Source: Ectothiorhodospiraceae bacterium
GTDB lineage: Bacteria > Pseudomonadota > Gammaproteobacteria > XJ16 > Halofilaceae
NCBI GenBank assembly: GCA_007134775.1
Contig: SLKC01000025.1
Span: 1 to 33,699 of the forward strand
Length of the DNA stretch: 33,699 nt
Direction of reading: 5' to 3'
A program made the translations under genes and the position numbers. The notes under the pieces were generated by a model. The model was not told the DNA's origin. It searched no databases and saw nothing but the letters and a program-made list of their open reading frames with translations. Positions 25,755 through 33,585 of this stretch are shown here, piece by piece (the first letter of the stretch is position 1; each line of letters opens with the position of its first letter).

Positions 25755-26480
25755 ATGCCCGTAACTCCACCCCGGCTCCCTGTCAGGCGCTTCAGCGCAG
25801 TCCTGATCCTGCTGTTGATGGCCGGCTGCGCCGCACCGACGAAGGTGCCCGCCCCCCTGGTCGACGCCGAGGACCCGGTCGAGCGCGCCGATGAGCCCGA
25901 GGCGCGCGATTACCCGTGGTGCGATGCCCCACCGCTGCCCCCTGCCGACAACGCCTATCGCGAGCGCATGGAAGCCATCAACGAGGAGTTCGGCTTCCCC
26001 TTGCACCGTCTGCAGATCGAGGGACTGCGCATGCTGCCCGATGCCGATGCGCTGCAACCGATCGAGATCGACCCCAATCGCGGGATGCTCACCATGAGCC
26101 CGGACGCCGCCTGGGCCTGGATCCTGATGCGGGCGGCTGCGCGCGCCGACGGCATCGGCCTCGTGCCCCTGTCGAGCTACCGCAGCCCGGGGTATCAGAC
26201 CTTGATCATTCGCAACCGGATCGCGCGGGGTGACACGATGGCGGAGATCCTGCACACGAGCCTGCCGCCCGGCTTCAGCGAGCACCACACCGGCGACGCG
26301 ATCGACATCGGCAGTCCCTCTTTCCCCGGTCTGGGGCAGGGCTTCGCGGAGACCGAAGCCTTCGCCTGGCTCGAGGCGAACGCGGCGCGCTTCTGCTTCG
26401 AGCTCTCCTATCCCAAGGACAACCCCTACGGCCTCGCCTTCGAGCCTTGGCACTGGCGGTACGTGCGCCGAGCGCAGTGA
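25755..26480 (+). CDS. VanY-like D-Ala-D-Ala carboxypeptidase (M15B) lipoprotein
   Basis: A 241-residue exported peptidase starting at ATG 25755. The signal is VRRFSAVLILLLMAGCAAP; the lipobox LMAGC predicts lipidation at Cys26 and membrane anchoring. The M15B zinc-peptidase motifs are complete: LSSYRSPGYQTLI, SEHHTGDAIDIG (first His and Asp zinc ligands), and FEPWHWRYV (catalytic Glu region and second His ligand). It should trim the terminal D-Ala of peptidoglycan stem peptides. There are no vanS/R/H/A genes, so a cell wall maintenance role is more likely than glycopeptide resistance. Longer in-frame readings from 25227 overlap asnB and are rejected. It precedes the unknown barrel-like gene by 122 bases. 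Confidence 0.9.
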   Translation: MPVTPPRLPVRRFSAVLILLLMAGCAAPTKVPAPLVDAEDPVERADEPEARDYPWCDAPPLPPADNAYRERMEAINEEFGFPLHRLQIEGLRMLPDADALQPIEIDPNRGMLTMSPDAAWAWILMRAAARADGIGLVPLSSYRSPGYQTLIIRNRIARGDTMAEILHTSLPPGFSEHHTGDAIDIGSPSFPGLGQGFAETEAFAWLEANAARFCFELSYPKDNPYGLAFEPWHWRYVRRAQ

Positions 26481-26602
26481 AACGCAGCCGCTGCCGATTG
26501 GGCGGCCGGCGCCGCGGAGGGTATCGTCGACCCGTGCGCCGGCCTTACCCTCTTGCATCGAACACCGCACCGAGGCGGTGGCAAACCGCGGGAGCCGATC
26601 GC

Positions 26603-27592
26603 TTGCGCCCATCAATCGCGAACCCTCTCCGCTACGGCTTACCCCTGATCGCCCTGGCCACGCTTGCGACCACGGGTGAGCGCGGCGTGATCGCACCGGC
26701 CACGGCCGACCTACTCGACGACACCTACGAAGACACCCATCGCCTGGAGCCCCCGGACGATCCCGACGAGCTGCCGGCCGACCCGGAGCCCGAGGGTCTC
26801 GACGACAGCGACGAGGACACCCAACCGCTTGCACCGGAGGATCCCGAACCGGCGTCCGGGGACGCGCCGTCACTGCCCGAGGAGCCGGACCTCGAAGCGC
26901 CGGCTACCGGGCCCGAGAATCTCGACGAACTCGACGACACCTACGAGGACACTGAACGGCTGGAGCCGGAGGGCCTCGAAGGCGAGGCCACGGAAGCACC
27001 GGTGCAGGAACAGCCCGCCCCCGAACCCGCACCGACCGCACCCGGCGCAGTGGTCGATGCCGACGAGCCCACCGAGGCGCAGGCACGCGCGGCCTGGATG
27101 CACCGCTACGACCAGATCGGTCTCTACGGTGTCGAACTCCCCGAGGACAGCACCCGCCTAGAGGGTGTCTACTTACACGGCTACAACGGGCGCATCGGGG
27201 GTCGGCAAGGGATAGCCGGTCCGGTTTCGATCTTCTCGGCGGATCTCCCGCTCGCCGCCGACGAAGACGGCCTCGGTGAGGCCTACATTGGTTTCGGTCT
27301 CCAGGCGGGGAGCGAGCGCTTCACCCTCTATGGCACAGTGGGTGGCGTCTACGCGCGGACAGTGCGCAGCAGCGGCGACAGCCGCTCGGATACGGACTGG
27401 GGCGCGGATGTCGGCTTCAAGGTCGCGCTGTCCGAACGCACCATGGCAACCCTCGCGGTGCGCGAGGACCCGAACGAACTCATCGACGATCAGACCGCGC
27501 GGCTCGGACTGCACTTCGGCGAATTCTATGTCGGCTTGCGCCAGCGCCTCGACGCCGATCTCGGGCGCCTGGATCTGGCCGTACGGTTTTAA
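26603..27592 (+). CDS. Unknown exported protein: acidic Pro-rich repeat stalk and probable small outer-membrane barrel
   Basis: A 329-residue protein that I do not recognise. The start is taken as TTG 26603, eight bases after GGGAG (26590-26594); it gives a short hydrophobic N-terminus (YGLPLIALATLATTG) that fits a signal peptide. An ATG at 26447 would overlap the VanY gene and give a poor N-terminus. Residues about 36-160 are very rich in Asp, Glu and Pro, with three degenerate copies of a DDTYEDTxRLEP motif near residues 38, 66 and 110. From about residue 166 the sequence alternates polar and aromatic residues (YLHGYNGRIGG, AYIGFGLQAGSERFTLYGTVGGVYAR, WGADVGFKVAL, FYVGLRQRLDADLGRLDLAVRF) and ends in Phe, like an eight-stranded outer-membrane barrel. 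Function unknown. Confidence 0.7.
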   Translation: MRPSIANPLRYGLPLIALATLATTGERGVIAPATADLLDDTYEDTHRLEPPDDPDELPADPEPEGLDDSDEDTQPLAPEDPEPASGDAPSLPEEPDLEAPATGPENLDELDDTYEDTERLEPEGLEGEATEAPVQEQPAPEPAPTAPGAVVDADEPTEAQARAAWMHRYDQIGLYGVELPEDSTRLEGVYLHGYNGRIGGRQGIAGPVSIFSADLPLAADEDGLGEAYIGFGLQAGSERFTLYGTVGGVYARTVRSSGDSRSDTDWGADVGFKVALSERTMATLAVREDPNELIDDQTARLGLHFGEFYVGLRQRLDADLGRLDLAVRF

Positions 27593-27620
27593 GCGCCCGC
27601 TAGCCAAAGAGGAGATCCCG

Positions 27621-28565
27621 ATGCATCTTATCGACGGCACCGGCGTCGCGTCCCTGCTCGACTACCCGGCACTGATCGAGGCCCTCGAAGCCGGCCACCG
27701 CGGCGCGCCACCGCTGGTCGACCGCTCCCTGCTGCAGCATGCCGATGACTCCTTCCTCGTGCTACCCGCGTGGCTGCCGGGCACAGCGATGGGTGTGAAG
27801 ATGGCTACGGTGGTGCCGGGCAATGCCACGCGCGTGGACGAACTGCCGACCATCCACGCCGCCTACCAGCTCTTCTGCGGCGAGACGGGCCAGGCGCTCG
27901 CGGCGATCGACGGGACGACCCTGACCCTGTTCAAGACGGCCGCCGACTCCGGGCTCGGCGCTCGCCTGCTGGCACCGCGGCATGCCAGCACGCTCCTCAT
28001 GGTCGGTGCGGGCGCACTCGCGCCCCATCTGGTCGCGGCACACCGCGCCGCCCGCCCGAGCATCGAGCGTGTGCTGGTATGGAACCGCACCCCATCCCAC
28101 CGCGATGCCCTCGTCGCGCAGTTGCGCGACGAGGGCATCGATGCAGTGGCGATCGATGACCTCGACGCTGCCGCCCCCGAGGCCGACATCATCAGCTGCG
28201 CGACCGCCACCACGACGCCGCTGATCGCGGGTGAACGCCTGCGCGCCGGTCAGCATCTCGACCTCGTCGGCGCGTTCCGCCCCGACATGCGGGAGAGCGA
28301 TGACGCCTGCGTGCGCCGCGCGCGGCTCTTTGTCGACCTGCGCCTGAGCACGCTGGACAGCGCCGGCGACCTGACACAGCCCGTCGCAGCGGGCGTGATT
28401 ACCCGCGACGAGGTCCTCGCCGACCTGTTCGAACTCATCGGTGACGATGTCACCGGGCGTAGCCGCGACGACGACATCACGCTGTTCAAGAATGGTGGCG
28501 GCGGCCACCTCGACCTGATGACGGCCTGGCACTGCTGGCAGCGCTACCAGGCAACCCGCACTTAG
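27621..28565 (+). CDS. Ornithine cyclodeaminase/mu-crystallin family dehydrogenase
   Basis: A 314-residue NAD(P)-dependent enzyme starting at ATG 27621 with GAGGAG about 8 bases upstream. The family segment GVKMATVVPGNATRVDELPTIHAAYQLF near residue 53, the substrate Lys before AADS in LFKTAADSGLGARLL near residue 100, the Rossmann loop LLMVGAGALAPHLVAAH near residue 130, and CATATTTPLI with HLDLVGAFRPDMRE near residue 210 are clear. Members include ornithine cyclodeaminase, alanine dehydrogenase, and ketimine or pyrroline-2-carboxylate reductases; sequence alone does not decide. It lies 50 bases before the OYE/TMADH-type gene on the same strand. That pairing fits a role in breaking down an N-methylated or cyclic amino acid, where a ketimine is reduced after demethylation. 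This is inference. Confidence 0.87.
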   Translation: MHLIDGTGVASLLDYPALIEALEAGHRGAPPLVDRSLLQHADDSFLVLPAWLPGTAMGVKMATVVPGNATRVDELPTIHAAYQLFCGETGQALAAIDGTTLTLFKTAADSGLGARLLAPRHASTLLMVGAGALAPHLVAAHRAARPSIERVLVWNRTPSHRDALVAQLRDEGIDAVAIDDLDAAAPEADIISCATATTTPLIAGERLRAGQHLDLVGAFRPDMRESDDACVRRARLFVDLRLSTLDSAGDLTQPVAAGVITRDEVLADLFELIGDDVTGRSRDDDITLFKNGGGGHLDLMTAWHCWQRYQATRT

Positions 28566-28615
28566 GGAGGACCTGTCACCAGGGACGGGCGCGAGACCGA
28601 CAACGAGGAGTAAGC

Positions 28616-30604
28616 ATGAGCGCGCAACCGTTCCACCACTTGTTCCAACCCCTCGATCTGCGCCACCACCGGGTGAAAAACCGGCTGACCTTCGGTGCCC
28701 ACACGGCCAACATGGCCGCGGACGGCCTGCCCGGCGAGCGCCACCTCGGCTACTACACAGAGCGCGCCCGCGGTGGCGCGGGCATGATCGTGGTCGAACC
28801 GGTGCCGGTCCATCCGGCAGCGATGCTCACCGCGCGCAACTTCCGCGCCGGCGACGACGCCGTCATCCCTGGCTTTCGCCGAATCACCGAGGCGTGCAAG
28901 GCGCACGGCACCGTGATGATCCAGCAGCTCTACCACGTCGGTGGCCACGGCGACTACGACAACTCCTACCACCCCAACTGGTCGCCCTCGGGGCGCCCGT
29001 CGTTCCACGACTCCGACGGCAGCCACGCAATGACCGAGGCGGAGATCGAGGAGACGATCGCGGGCTTCGTCGCCGCGGCCTGGCGCGCCCACGAGTCGGG
29101 CTTCGACGGTGTCGAGCTGTTCGCGACCTACCACGCGCTGATCGACCAGTTCTGGACCCCCTGGTCGAACCGCCGCGACGACCGCTGGGGCGGCTCGTTC
29201 GACAACCGCATGCGCTTCTCCGCGACGCTGCTCGAGCGCATCCGCCAGCGCTGTGGCGATGACTTCATCATCGGCCTCGCCGTGAACATGCACCCGGAGA
29301 TCGATGTCGCCCTCTCGGTCGAGTCGGTACAGGAAATCGTGGCCTGGCACGACGAACGCGCGCTGATGGACTACGTTACCTGCGGCACCGGCAGCTACTT
29401 CGACTTCCACGGCATCATCCCGACCGTGCTCTACGAGGAGAAGCTCGGCGCCCCCTTCGCCGAGGCGCTGAAGGCCGTCACGCGCCACGCCCGGGTCCAA
29501 TGCGAGAGCCACGTGCGTACGCCGGAGAACGCCAACACCGTCATCGGCGCCGGCCAGGCCGATCTGGTCAGCATCGTCCGCGGCCAGATCGCCGACCCCC
29601 ACCTGGGGAACAAGGCGCAGGCGGGGCGCGACGAGACCATCCGTCCCTGCATCTCCTGTAACCAGATGTGCTGGGGCCGGCGCCACCGCGACTACTGGAT
29701 CTCCTGCCTGGTCAACCCCTCCGCCGGCCGCGAGTTCGAGTGGGGCGGCGACCGCTTCGAGCCGGCGGCGCAATCGCGGCAGGTGCTCGTCATCGGCGGC
29801 GGCCCCGCCGGCCTGGAGGCGGCCCGCGTGGCCGCCGAGCGCGGCCACGACGTAACCCTCTGCGAGGCCGGCCCCGAACTGGGCGGGCGCTTCGCGCTCG
29901 CCGGACTGCAGCCGCGCCGGGGACAGATCAGCGAGCTCGTGCGCTGGTGGCGGGGGGAGCTGGAGCGGCTCGGCGTCACCGTCCACTACAACACCCCGGT
30001 CGAGGAAGAGGAGGTGGCCGCCTACGGCGCCGACGCGGTCGTCGTCGCCACGGGCGCCCTGCCCGACGAGGATGCCTTCCAGCGCGGACTCGCCGCCCAC
30101 GACCGCCTGCCCGGGATCGACCGGGGGCACGTCGCCACCGTCGACGACGTCATGGCGCGCCAGGTCCAGCCCGGTCAGCGGGTCATCGTCCTCGACGACC
30201 TCGGCCACTGGCACGGCGCCGGGACCGCCTGGCACTTGGCCGAACTGGGCCACGATGTCCAGGTCGTTACCCGGCTGCCGACGATCGGCGCCGAACTCGC
30301 GCGCACCGCCGCCGACGGCCCGCTGCGCGCCCGGCTGGCGCAGCTCGGGGTCGAGGCGTTCGGCGACAGCGTCATCAGCGAGTGGCACGGCGACCGCGCC
30401 ACCGTACAGCGCCTGCTCGACGGGGCGTCCCGCGACCTCCCAGCGGATACACTGATCACCGCGACCACGGCGGCACCGTTCGATCCACTCAGCGACGCGC
30501 TACGCGCGCAGGGTGTCGAAGTCCATACCGTGGGCGATTGTGTCGCACCGCGACTGGCCGTGATGGCGATCTACGAGGGACGCAACTGCGCGCGCGGGCT
30601 CTAG
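28616..30604 (+). CDS. Old Yellow Enzyme/TMADH-type flavoprotein, probable N-demethylase (DgcA/StcD-like)
   Basis: A 662-residue multidomain enzyme with a good AGGAG upstream of ATG 28616. The N-terminal TIM barrel binds FMN (LFQPLDLRHHRVKNRLTFGAHTANMA; MIQQLYHVGGHGDY; GFDGVELFATYHALIDQFWTPWSNRRDDRWGGSFDNRMRF near residue 160). A [4Fe-4S] site follows, Cys345-X2-Cys348-X3-Cys352-X11-Cys364. The C-terminal half has a dinucleotide fold (VLVIGGGPAGLEAARVAAERGHDVTLCEAG, residues about 390-420). This plan is shared by trimethylamine dehydrogenase, dienoyl-CoA reductase, dimethylglycine demethylase DgcA and N-methylproline demethylase StcD. The DgcA/StcD reading is favoured by the OCD-family neighbour, not proved. 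It ends against ggt convergently. Confidence 0.85.
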   Translation: MSAQPFHHLFQPLDLRHHRVKNRLTFGAHTANMAADGLPGERHLGYYTERARGGAGMIVVEPVPVHPAAMLTARNFRAGDDAVIPGFRRITEACKAHGTVMIQQLYHVGGHGDYDNSYHPNWSPSGRPSFHDSDGSHAMTEAEIEETIAGFVAAAWRAHESGFDGVELFATYHALIDQFWTPWSNRRDDRWGGSFDNRMRFSATLLERIRQRCGDDFIIGLAVNMHPEIDVALSVESVQEIVAWHDERALMDYVTCGTGSYFDFHGIIPTVLYEEKLGAPFAEALKAVTRHARVQCESHVRTPENANTVIGAGQADLVSIVRGQIADPHLGNKAQAGRDETIRPCISCNQMCWGRRHRDYWISCLVNPSAGREFEWGGDRFEPAAQSRQVLVIGGGPAGLEAARVAAERGHDVTLCEAGPELGGRFALAGLQPRRGQISELVRWWRGELERLGVTVHYNTPVEEEEVAAYGADAVVVATGALPDEDAFQRGLAAHDRLPGIDRGHVATVDDVMARQVQPGQRVIVLDDLGHWHGAGTAWHLAELGHDVQVVTRLPTIGAELARTAADGPLRARLAQLGVEAFGDSVISEWHGDRATVQRLLDGASRDLPADTLITATTAAPFDPLSDALRAQGVEVHTVGDCVAPRLAVMAIYEGRNCARGL

Positions 30605-30607
30605 CTG

Positions 30608-30657
30608 GACGCCGTCGTCACCACACGCATGACCGAATGGGCCGGTACGACGGCGTC
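30608..30657. terminator. 11-bp inverted repeat between convergent genes
   Basis: GACGCCGTCGT (30608-30618) and ACGACGGCGTC (30647-30657) are perfect inverted repeats separated by 28 bases, filling the gap between the flavoprotein stop and the ggt stop, with the right arm touching the latter. There is no T-run on either side. It may serve both transcripts. Confidence 0.4.
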
Positions 30658-32203
30658 AGACGACGGTCGCCTCGCCACCGCGGCGCGGGTCGCCGACGCC
30701 GTCGAAACCGCCGGGCCCGACCTCGACGGCGTGCGCACCGCCGAAGAACATGTTGCGCCCGGGCCAGACACAGTGCTCCGGCCACTCCGCCTGCAGGGCG
30801 GCGACGGCCTCGTCGCCGAAGCCGCCCTCGATCTCGAGGCGGTCGCCCTCGACGTGCAGGCGCGGCTGCTCCACGGCGGCCGTCAGGGACAGGCCCGCCT
30901 CGAGGCGCGCGGCGAGCACCTGGAGCAGGGCCGAGCGGATGCGATTCGAGCCGCCGGAGCCGAGCGCCATAAGCCTCGTGCCGGCGCCGTCCTCCACCAG
31001 CGTCGGCGCCATCATCGAAGCCAGGCGGGTATCGGGGCGCCAGGTATCGAAGCCGTGGGGCTGGAGATCGGCCTCGCCGAGCATGTTGTTCAGCATCATC
31101 CCGGTCTCGGGCACGATCCAGCCGCAGCCCTCGCCGTTGGAGACCGTGCCCGCGGCGGCATTGCCCGCCGCGTCGATGACGCTGATATGGGTGGTCCCGC
31201 GGTAGGCGGGCGCGTGGGCGGCGACGCGATCGCGGTAGTGCGCCACCCGCTCGGGATCGAGCATGCGCCGGGCGAGCGCGTCGTCGACACCGTCATCGAC
31301 GCGCTCGCGCAGGCGCGCCTCGCGAGTCGCGGCGAGTGCGCCCGCCAGGCGGCGCACCGCGGCAGCGCTGTCGGGCGCTGTCGGTGCGGCCGTGCCGGCG
31401 AGTACGGCCAGTCCGAAGGCGACCAGCAAGCCGCCGGCGCTGGGCGGCGGATTGGTCAGTATGTGCTGGCCGTGGAACGCCAGGTCGAGCGGCTCGCGCC
31501 GCGCGACGCGATAGGCGGTGAAATCCTCGCGGCGCAGATGGCCGCCATCGGTCACACAGGCGTCGGCGATCGCGGCAGCCACCTCACCCCGGTAGAACAG
31601 ATCGGGGCCCTCGTGGGCGAGGACCTCAAGGAAATCGCCGAGGGCACGCGGGCGGTGCAGCTCGCCCTCGGCCATCACACGACCATCGCGGGCGAACAGC
31701 GCCCGCGCCTCGACCGAGGCGAGCAGGATCGGGGCAACCACGCTGCAGATATAGCCCTGCAGTTCGTTGACGCACACGCCCTCACGCGCGGCCGCGATCG
31801 CCGGCGCCAGCGGCTCCGCCGCGGGCATCCGCCCCAGCTCCTGTTGCAGCGAGAACAGCCCGGCGACCATGCCCGGCGTCGCCGCGGAGCCCAGGCCGAT
31901 ATGGAACTCCTGGCGCGTGGTCCCGAAGTCGGCGTGGATCGGATGGAAGTCGATCTCGGCGTGCGGGCGGCGCTCGCGCGGGGTCTGGGCGAAGAAGTCG
32001 TAGACCCGCGCGCGGCCATCAACCGGGCGCGCCAGCAGGAAGCCGCCACCACCGGGTGACGCCAGTACAGGCTCGCTCACGCAGGCCGCCCAAAGGCCCG
32101 CTGCAGCGGCGTCAAAAGCGTTGCCGCCCGCGGTGAGCATCGCGGCCGCGGCATCGCGGGTGACCGGATGGCCACAGGCAACCGCACCGTACCGGGCCCC
32201 CAT
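30656..32203 (-). CDS. Second gamma-glutamyltranspeptidase-family protein, without signal peptide
   Basis: A 515-residue Ntn-hydrolase of the GGT family starting at ATG 32203 (MGARYGAVACGHPVTRDAAAAMLTAGGNAFDAAAA). There is no signal peptide, so it is probably cytosolic, unlike the other GGT at 19205. The expected autoprocessing Thr is in RGTTHISVIDAAGN near residue 340, and LASMMAPTLV and LGSGGSNRIRSAL near residue 420 form the active site. It is shorter than typical secreted GGT. Cytosolic GGT-like enzymes include gamma-glutamyl amide hydrolases of polyamine or amine breakdown and acylases, so substrate is open. It begins 10 bases after cysQ and so belongs to the nudE-cysQ operon. Confidence 0.9.
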   Translation of the reverse strand: MGARYGAVACGHPVTRDAAAAMLTAGGNAFDAAAAGLWAACVSEPVLASPGGGGFLLARPVDGRARVYDFFAQTPRERRPHAEIDFHPIHADFGTTRQEFHIGLGSAATPGMVAGLFSLQQELGRMPAAEPLAPAIAAAREGVCVNELQGYICSVVAPILLASVEARALFARDGRVMAEGELHRPRALGDFLEVLAHEGPDLFYRGEVAAAIADACVTDGGHLRREDFTAYRVARREPLDLAFHGQHILTNPPPSAGGLLVAFGLAVLAGTAAPTAPDSAAAVRRLAGALAATREARLRERVDDGVDDALARRMLDPERVAHYRDRVAAHAPAYRGTTHISVIDAAGNAAAGTVSNGEGCGWIVPETGMMLNNMLGEADLQPHGFDTWRPDTRLASMMAPTLVEDGAGTRLMALGSGGSNRIRSALLQVLAARLEAGLSLTAAVEQPRLHVEGDRLEIEGGFGDEAVAALQAEWPEHCVWPGRNMFFGGAHAVEVGPGGFDGVGDPRRGGEATVV

Positions 32204-32213
32204 GCCTGCGCCC

Positions 32214-33032
32214 TCAGTCCGCCGGCGGCAGGCAGGCGGTCCAGTCCCGACGGCTGTCGCCGAAGACGAGGAAGTCGGGGTTGAGCAGCGACTCGCCCTG
32301 GTTGTAGCGCAGGGGCCGGTTGGCTGCGTCGACCACCCAGCCGCCAGCGGCCTCGACCACGGCCTGCGCGGCGGCGGTGTCCCACTCCGAGGTCGGTCCC
32401 AGGCGCGGGTAGAGGTCCGCCTCGCCCTCGGCGACCAGGCAGGACTTCAGCGAGGAGCCCATCGGGCGCAACTCGTGCGACCCGAGGCAATCGAGGTAGG
32501 CCGACATGCGCTCGTTCGCATGGGAGCGGCTACCCGCAACACGGATCGGGTCCGCCGCGCGCTCGCGGACGTGGATCGGGTGCGCCGATGCGCCGCCGTC
32601 GCGCCGGAATGCCCCGTCGGCGGCGCTGCCGTAGTAGAGGCGGTCGAGCACGGGCGCATAGACCACGCCGAGCACGGGCACACCGTCGCGCACCAGGGCG
32701 ATATTGACGGTGAACTCGCCGTTACGTTTGATGAACTCGCGCGTGCCGTCGAGCGGATCGACGAGCCAGTAGGTGTGCCAGTGGCGGCGCTCGCTGTAGG
32801 GCACCTCGGCCGACTCCTCCGAGAGCACGGGATAGTCCCCAGGGAGTGCGCGCAGACCCGCGAGGATGGTCTCATGGGCGACGGTGTCGGCCGCCGTCAG
32901 CGGGCTGTGGTCGGCTTTGCGCTCGATGTCGAAGGCGTCGCCGGCGTAGATCTGCAGGATGGCCGCACCGGCCTCGCGCGCGATGTCGTGGACGCGGGGC
33001 AGCAGGGCGGGAAGCTCGGTGTCGTCAGTCAT
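32214..33032 (-). CDS. cysQ: 3'(2'),5'-bisphosphate nucleotidase
   Basis: A 272-residue member of the inositol-monophosphatase superfamily; starts at 33032 (MTDDTELP) or 33038 are both possible, and earlier ones lie deep in nudE. CysQ clears 3'-phosphoadenosine 5'-phosphate made in sulfate assimilation. The metal site is complete: the Glu in YPVLSEESAEVP, the motif WLVDPLDGTREFIKRNGEFTVNIALV near residue 85, and the late Asp in PTSEWDTAAAQAVVEAAGG near residue 220. RVAGSRSHANER near residue 155 is also typical. The start overlaps the nudE 3' end by 8 bases, indicating coupling, and the nudE-cysQ pair is widely conserved in gammaproteobacteria. Confidence 0.95.
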   Translation of the reverse strand: MTDDTELPALLPRVHDIAREAGAAILQIYAGDAFDIERKADHSPLTAADTVAHETILAGLRALPGDYPVLSEESAEVPYSERRHWHTYWLVDPLDGTREFIKRNGEFTVNIALVRDGVPVLGVVYAPVLDRLYYGSAADGAFRRDGGASAHPIHVRERAADPIRVAGSRSHANERMSAYLDCLGSHELRPMGSSLKSCLVAEGEADLYPRLGPTSEWDTAAAQAVVEAAGGWVVDAANRPLRYNQGESLLNPDFLVFGDSRRDWTACLPPAD

Positions 33033-33585
33033 GTCCATGCCGTTCACGGTTGATGCGGTCGCGGACCCGGTAGAGTGTCGCAATGGTACGCGCGTCGGTG
33101 ACATCCTCGCGGTCGAGCAGGACGTCGAGGCCAGCCAGCGAGCCGTAGACGACCGTCAGCGGCTCAGGCTCGTCGCCGGGCAGGCTCGCGGGGAAGAGGT
33201 CGCGCGCGAGCACGGTGTCGGTCGTCTGGCCATTGTAGCCGGGTGCGACGGTGAGGCCACCGAGGTATTGGCACGATCCCGCGCCGAATCCCGCCTCTTC
33301 GCGTAGCTCGCGCTCGGCGGCGGCGAATAGGTCCTCGCCCGGGTCGACGAGGCCCTTTGGCAGGGTCAGCTCGTAGCGGTCAGTGCCCGCGGCATACTCG
33401 CGCACGAGCACGACCGTATCGGCATCGAGCAGCGGCGCGACCATGACGATGCCGCGATCCGTCGTCGCCAGCCGCTCGAAGCAGGCCGTGGCGCCACCGG
33501 CGAAGCGCAGATCGACCTCCTCGATCGTGAACAGCCGGCTGCGCGCGACGACGCGGCGGTCGAGGATGGCGGGTTTGTTCGACAT
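33025..33585 (-). CDS. nudE: ADP compounds hydrolase NudE (Nudix)
   Basis: A 186-residue Nudix hydrolase starting MSNKPAILDRRVVARSRLFTIEEVDLRF. The longer in-frame GTG start at 33654 adds 23 residues without family resemblance. The Nudix box is complete: GLVDPGEDLFAAAERELREEAGFGAG (residues about 86-111), with the metal-binding REUxEE core. Known NudE cleaves ADP-ribose, NADH and diadenosine compounds. YELTLPKGLVDPGED just before the box is typical of this subgroup. It is the first gene of the nudE-cysQ-ggt unit. The 114 bases from 33586 to the right edge show no gene. Confidence 0.95.
   Translation of the reverse strand: MSNKPAILDRRVVARSRLFTIEEVDLRFAGGATACFERLATTDRGIVMVAPLLDADTVVLVREYAAGTDRYELTLPKGLVDPGEDLFAAAERELREEAGFGAGSCQYLGGLTVAPGYNGQTTDTVLARDLFPASLPGDEPEPLTVVYGSLAGLDVLLDREDVTDARTIATLYRVRDRINRERHGHD

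Noticed and set aside
25755-26480. Vancomycin-resistance reading of the VanY-like gene
   Set aside because: No vanR/S, vanH or ligase gene is nearby; M15B lipoproteins of this type are common cell wall enzymes in Gram-negative bacteria.
28562-30388. 608-codon minus-strand ORF over the flavoprotein gene
   Set aside because: A shadow of the OYE/TMADH-type gene, whose FMN, iron-sulfur and dinucleotide motifs are all intact.
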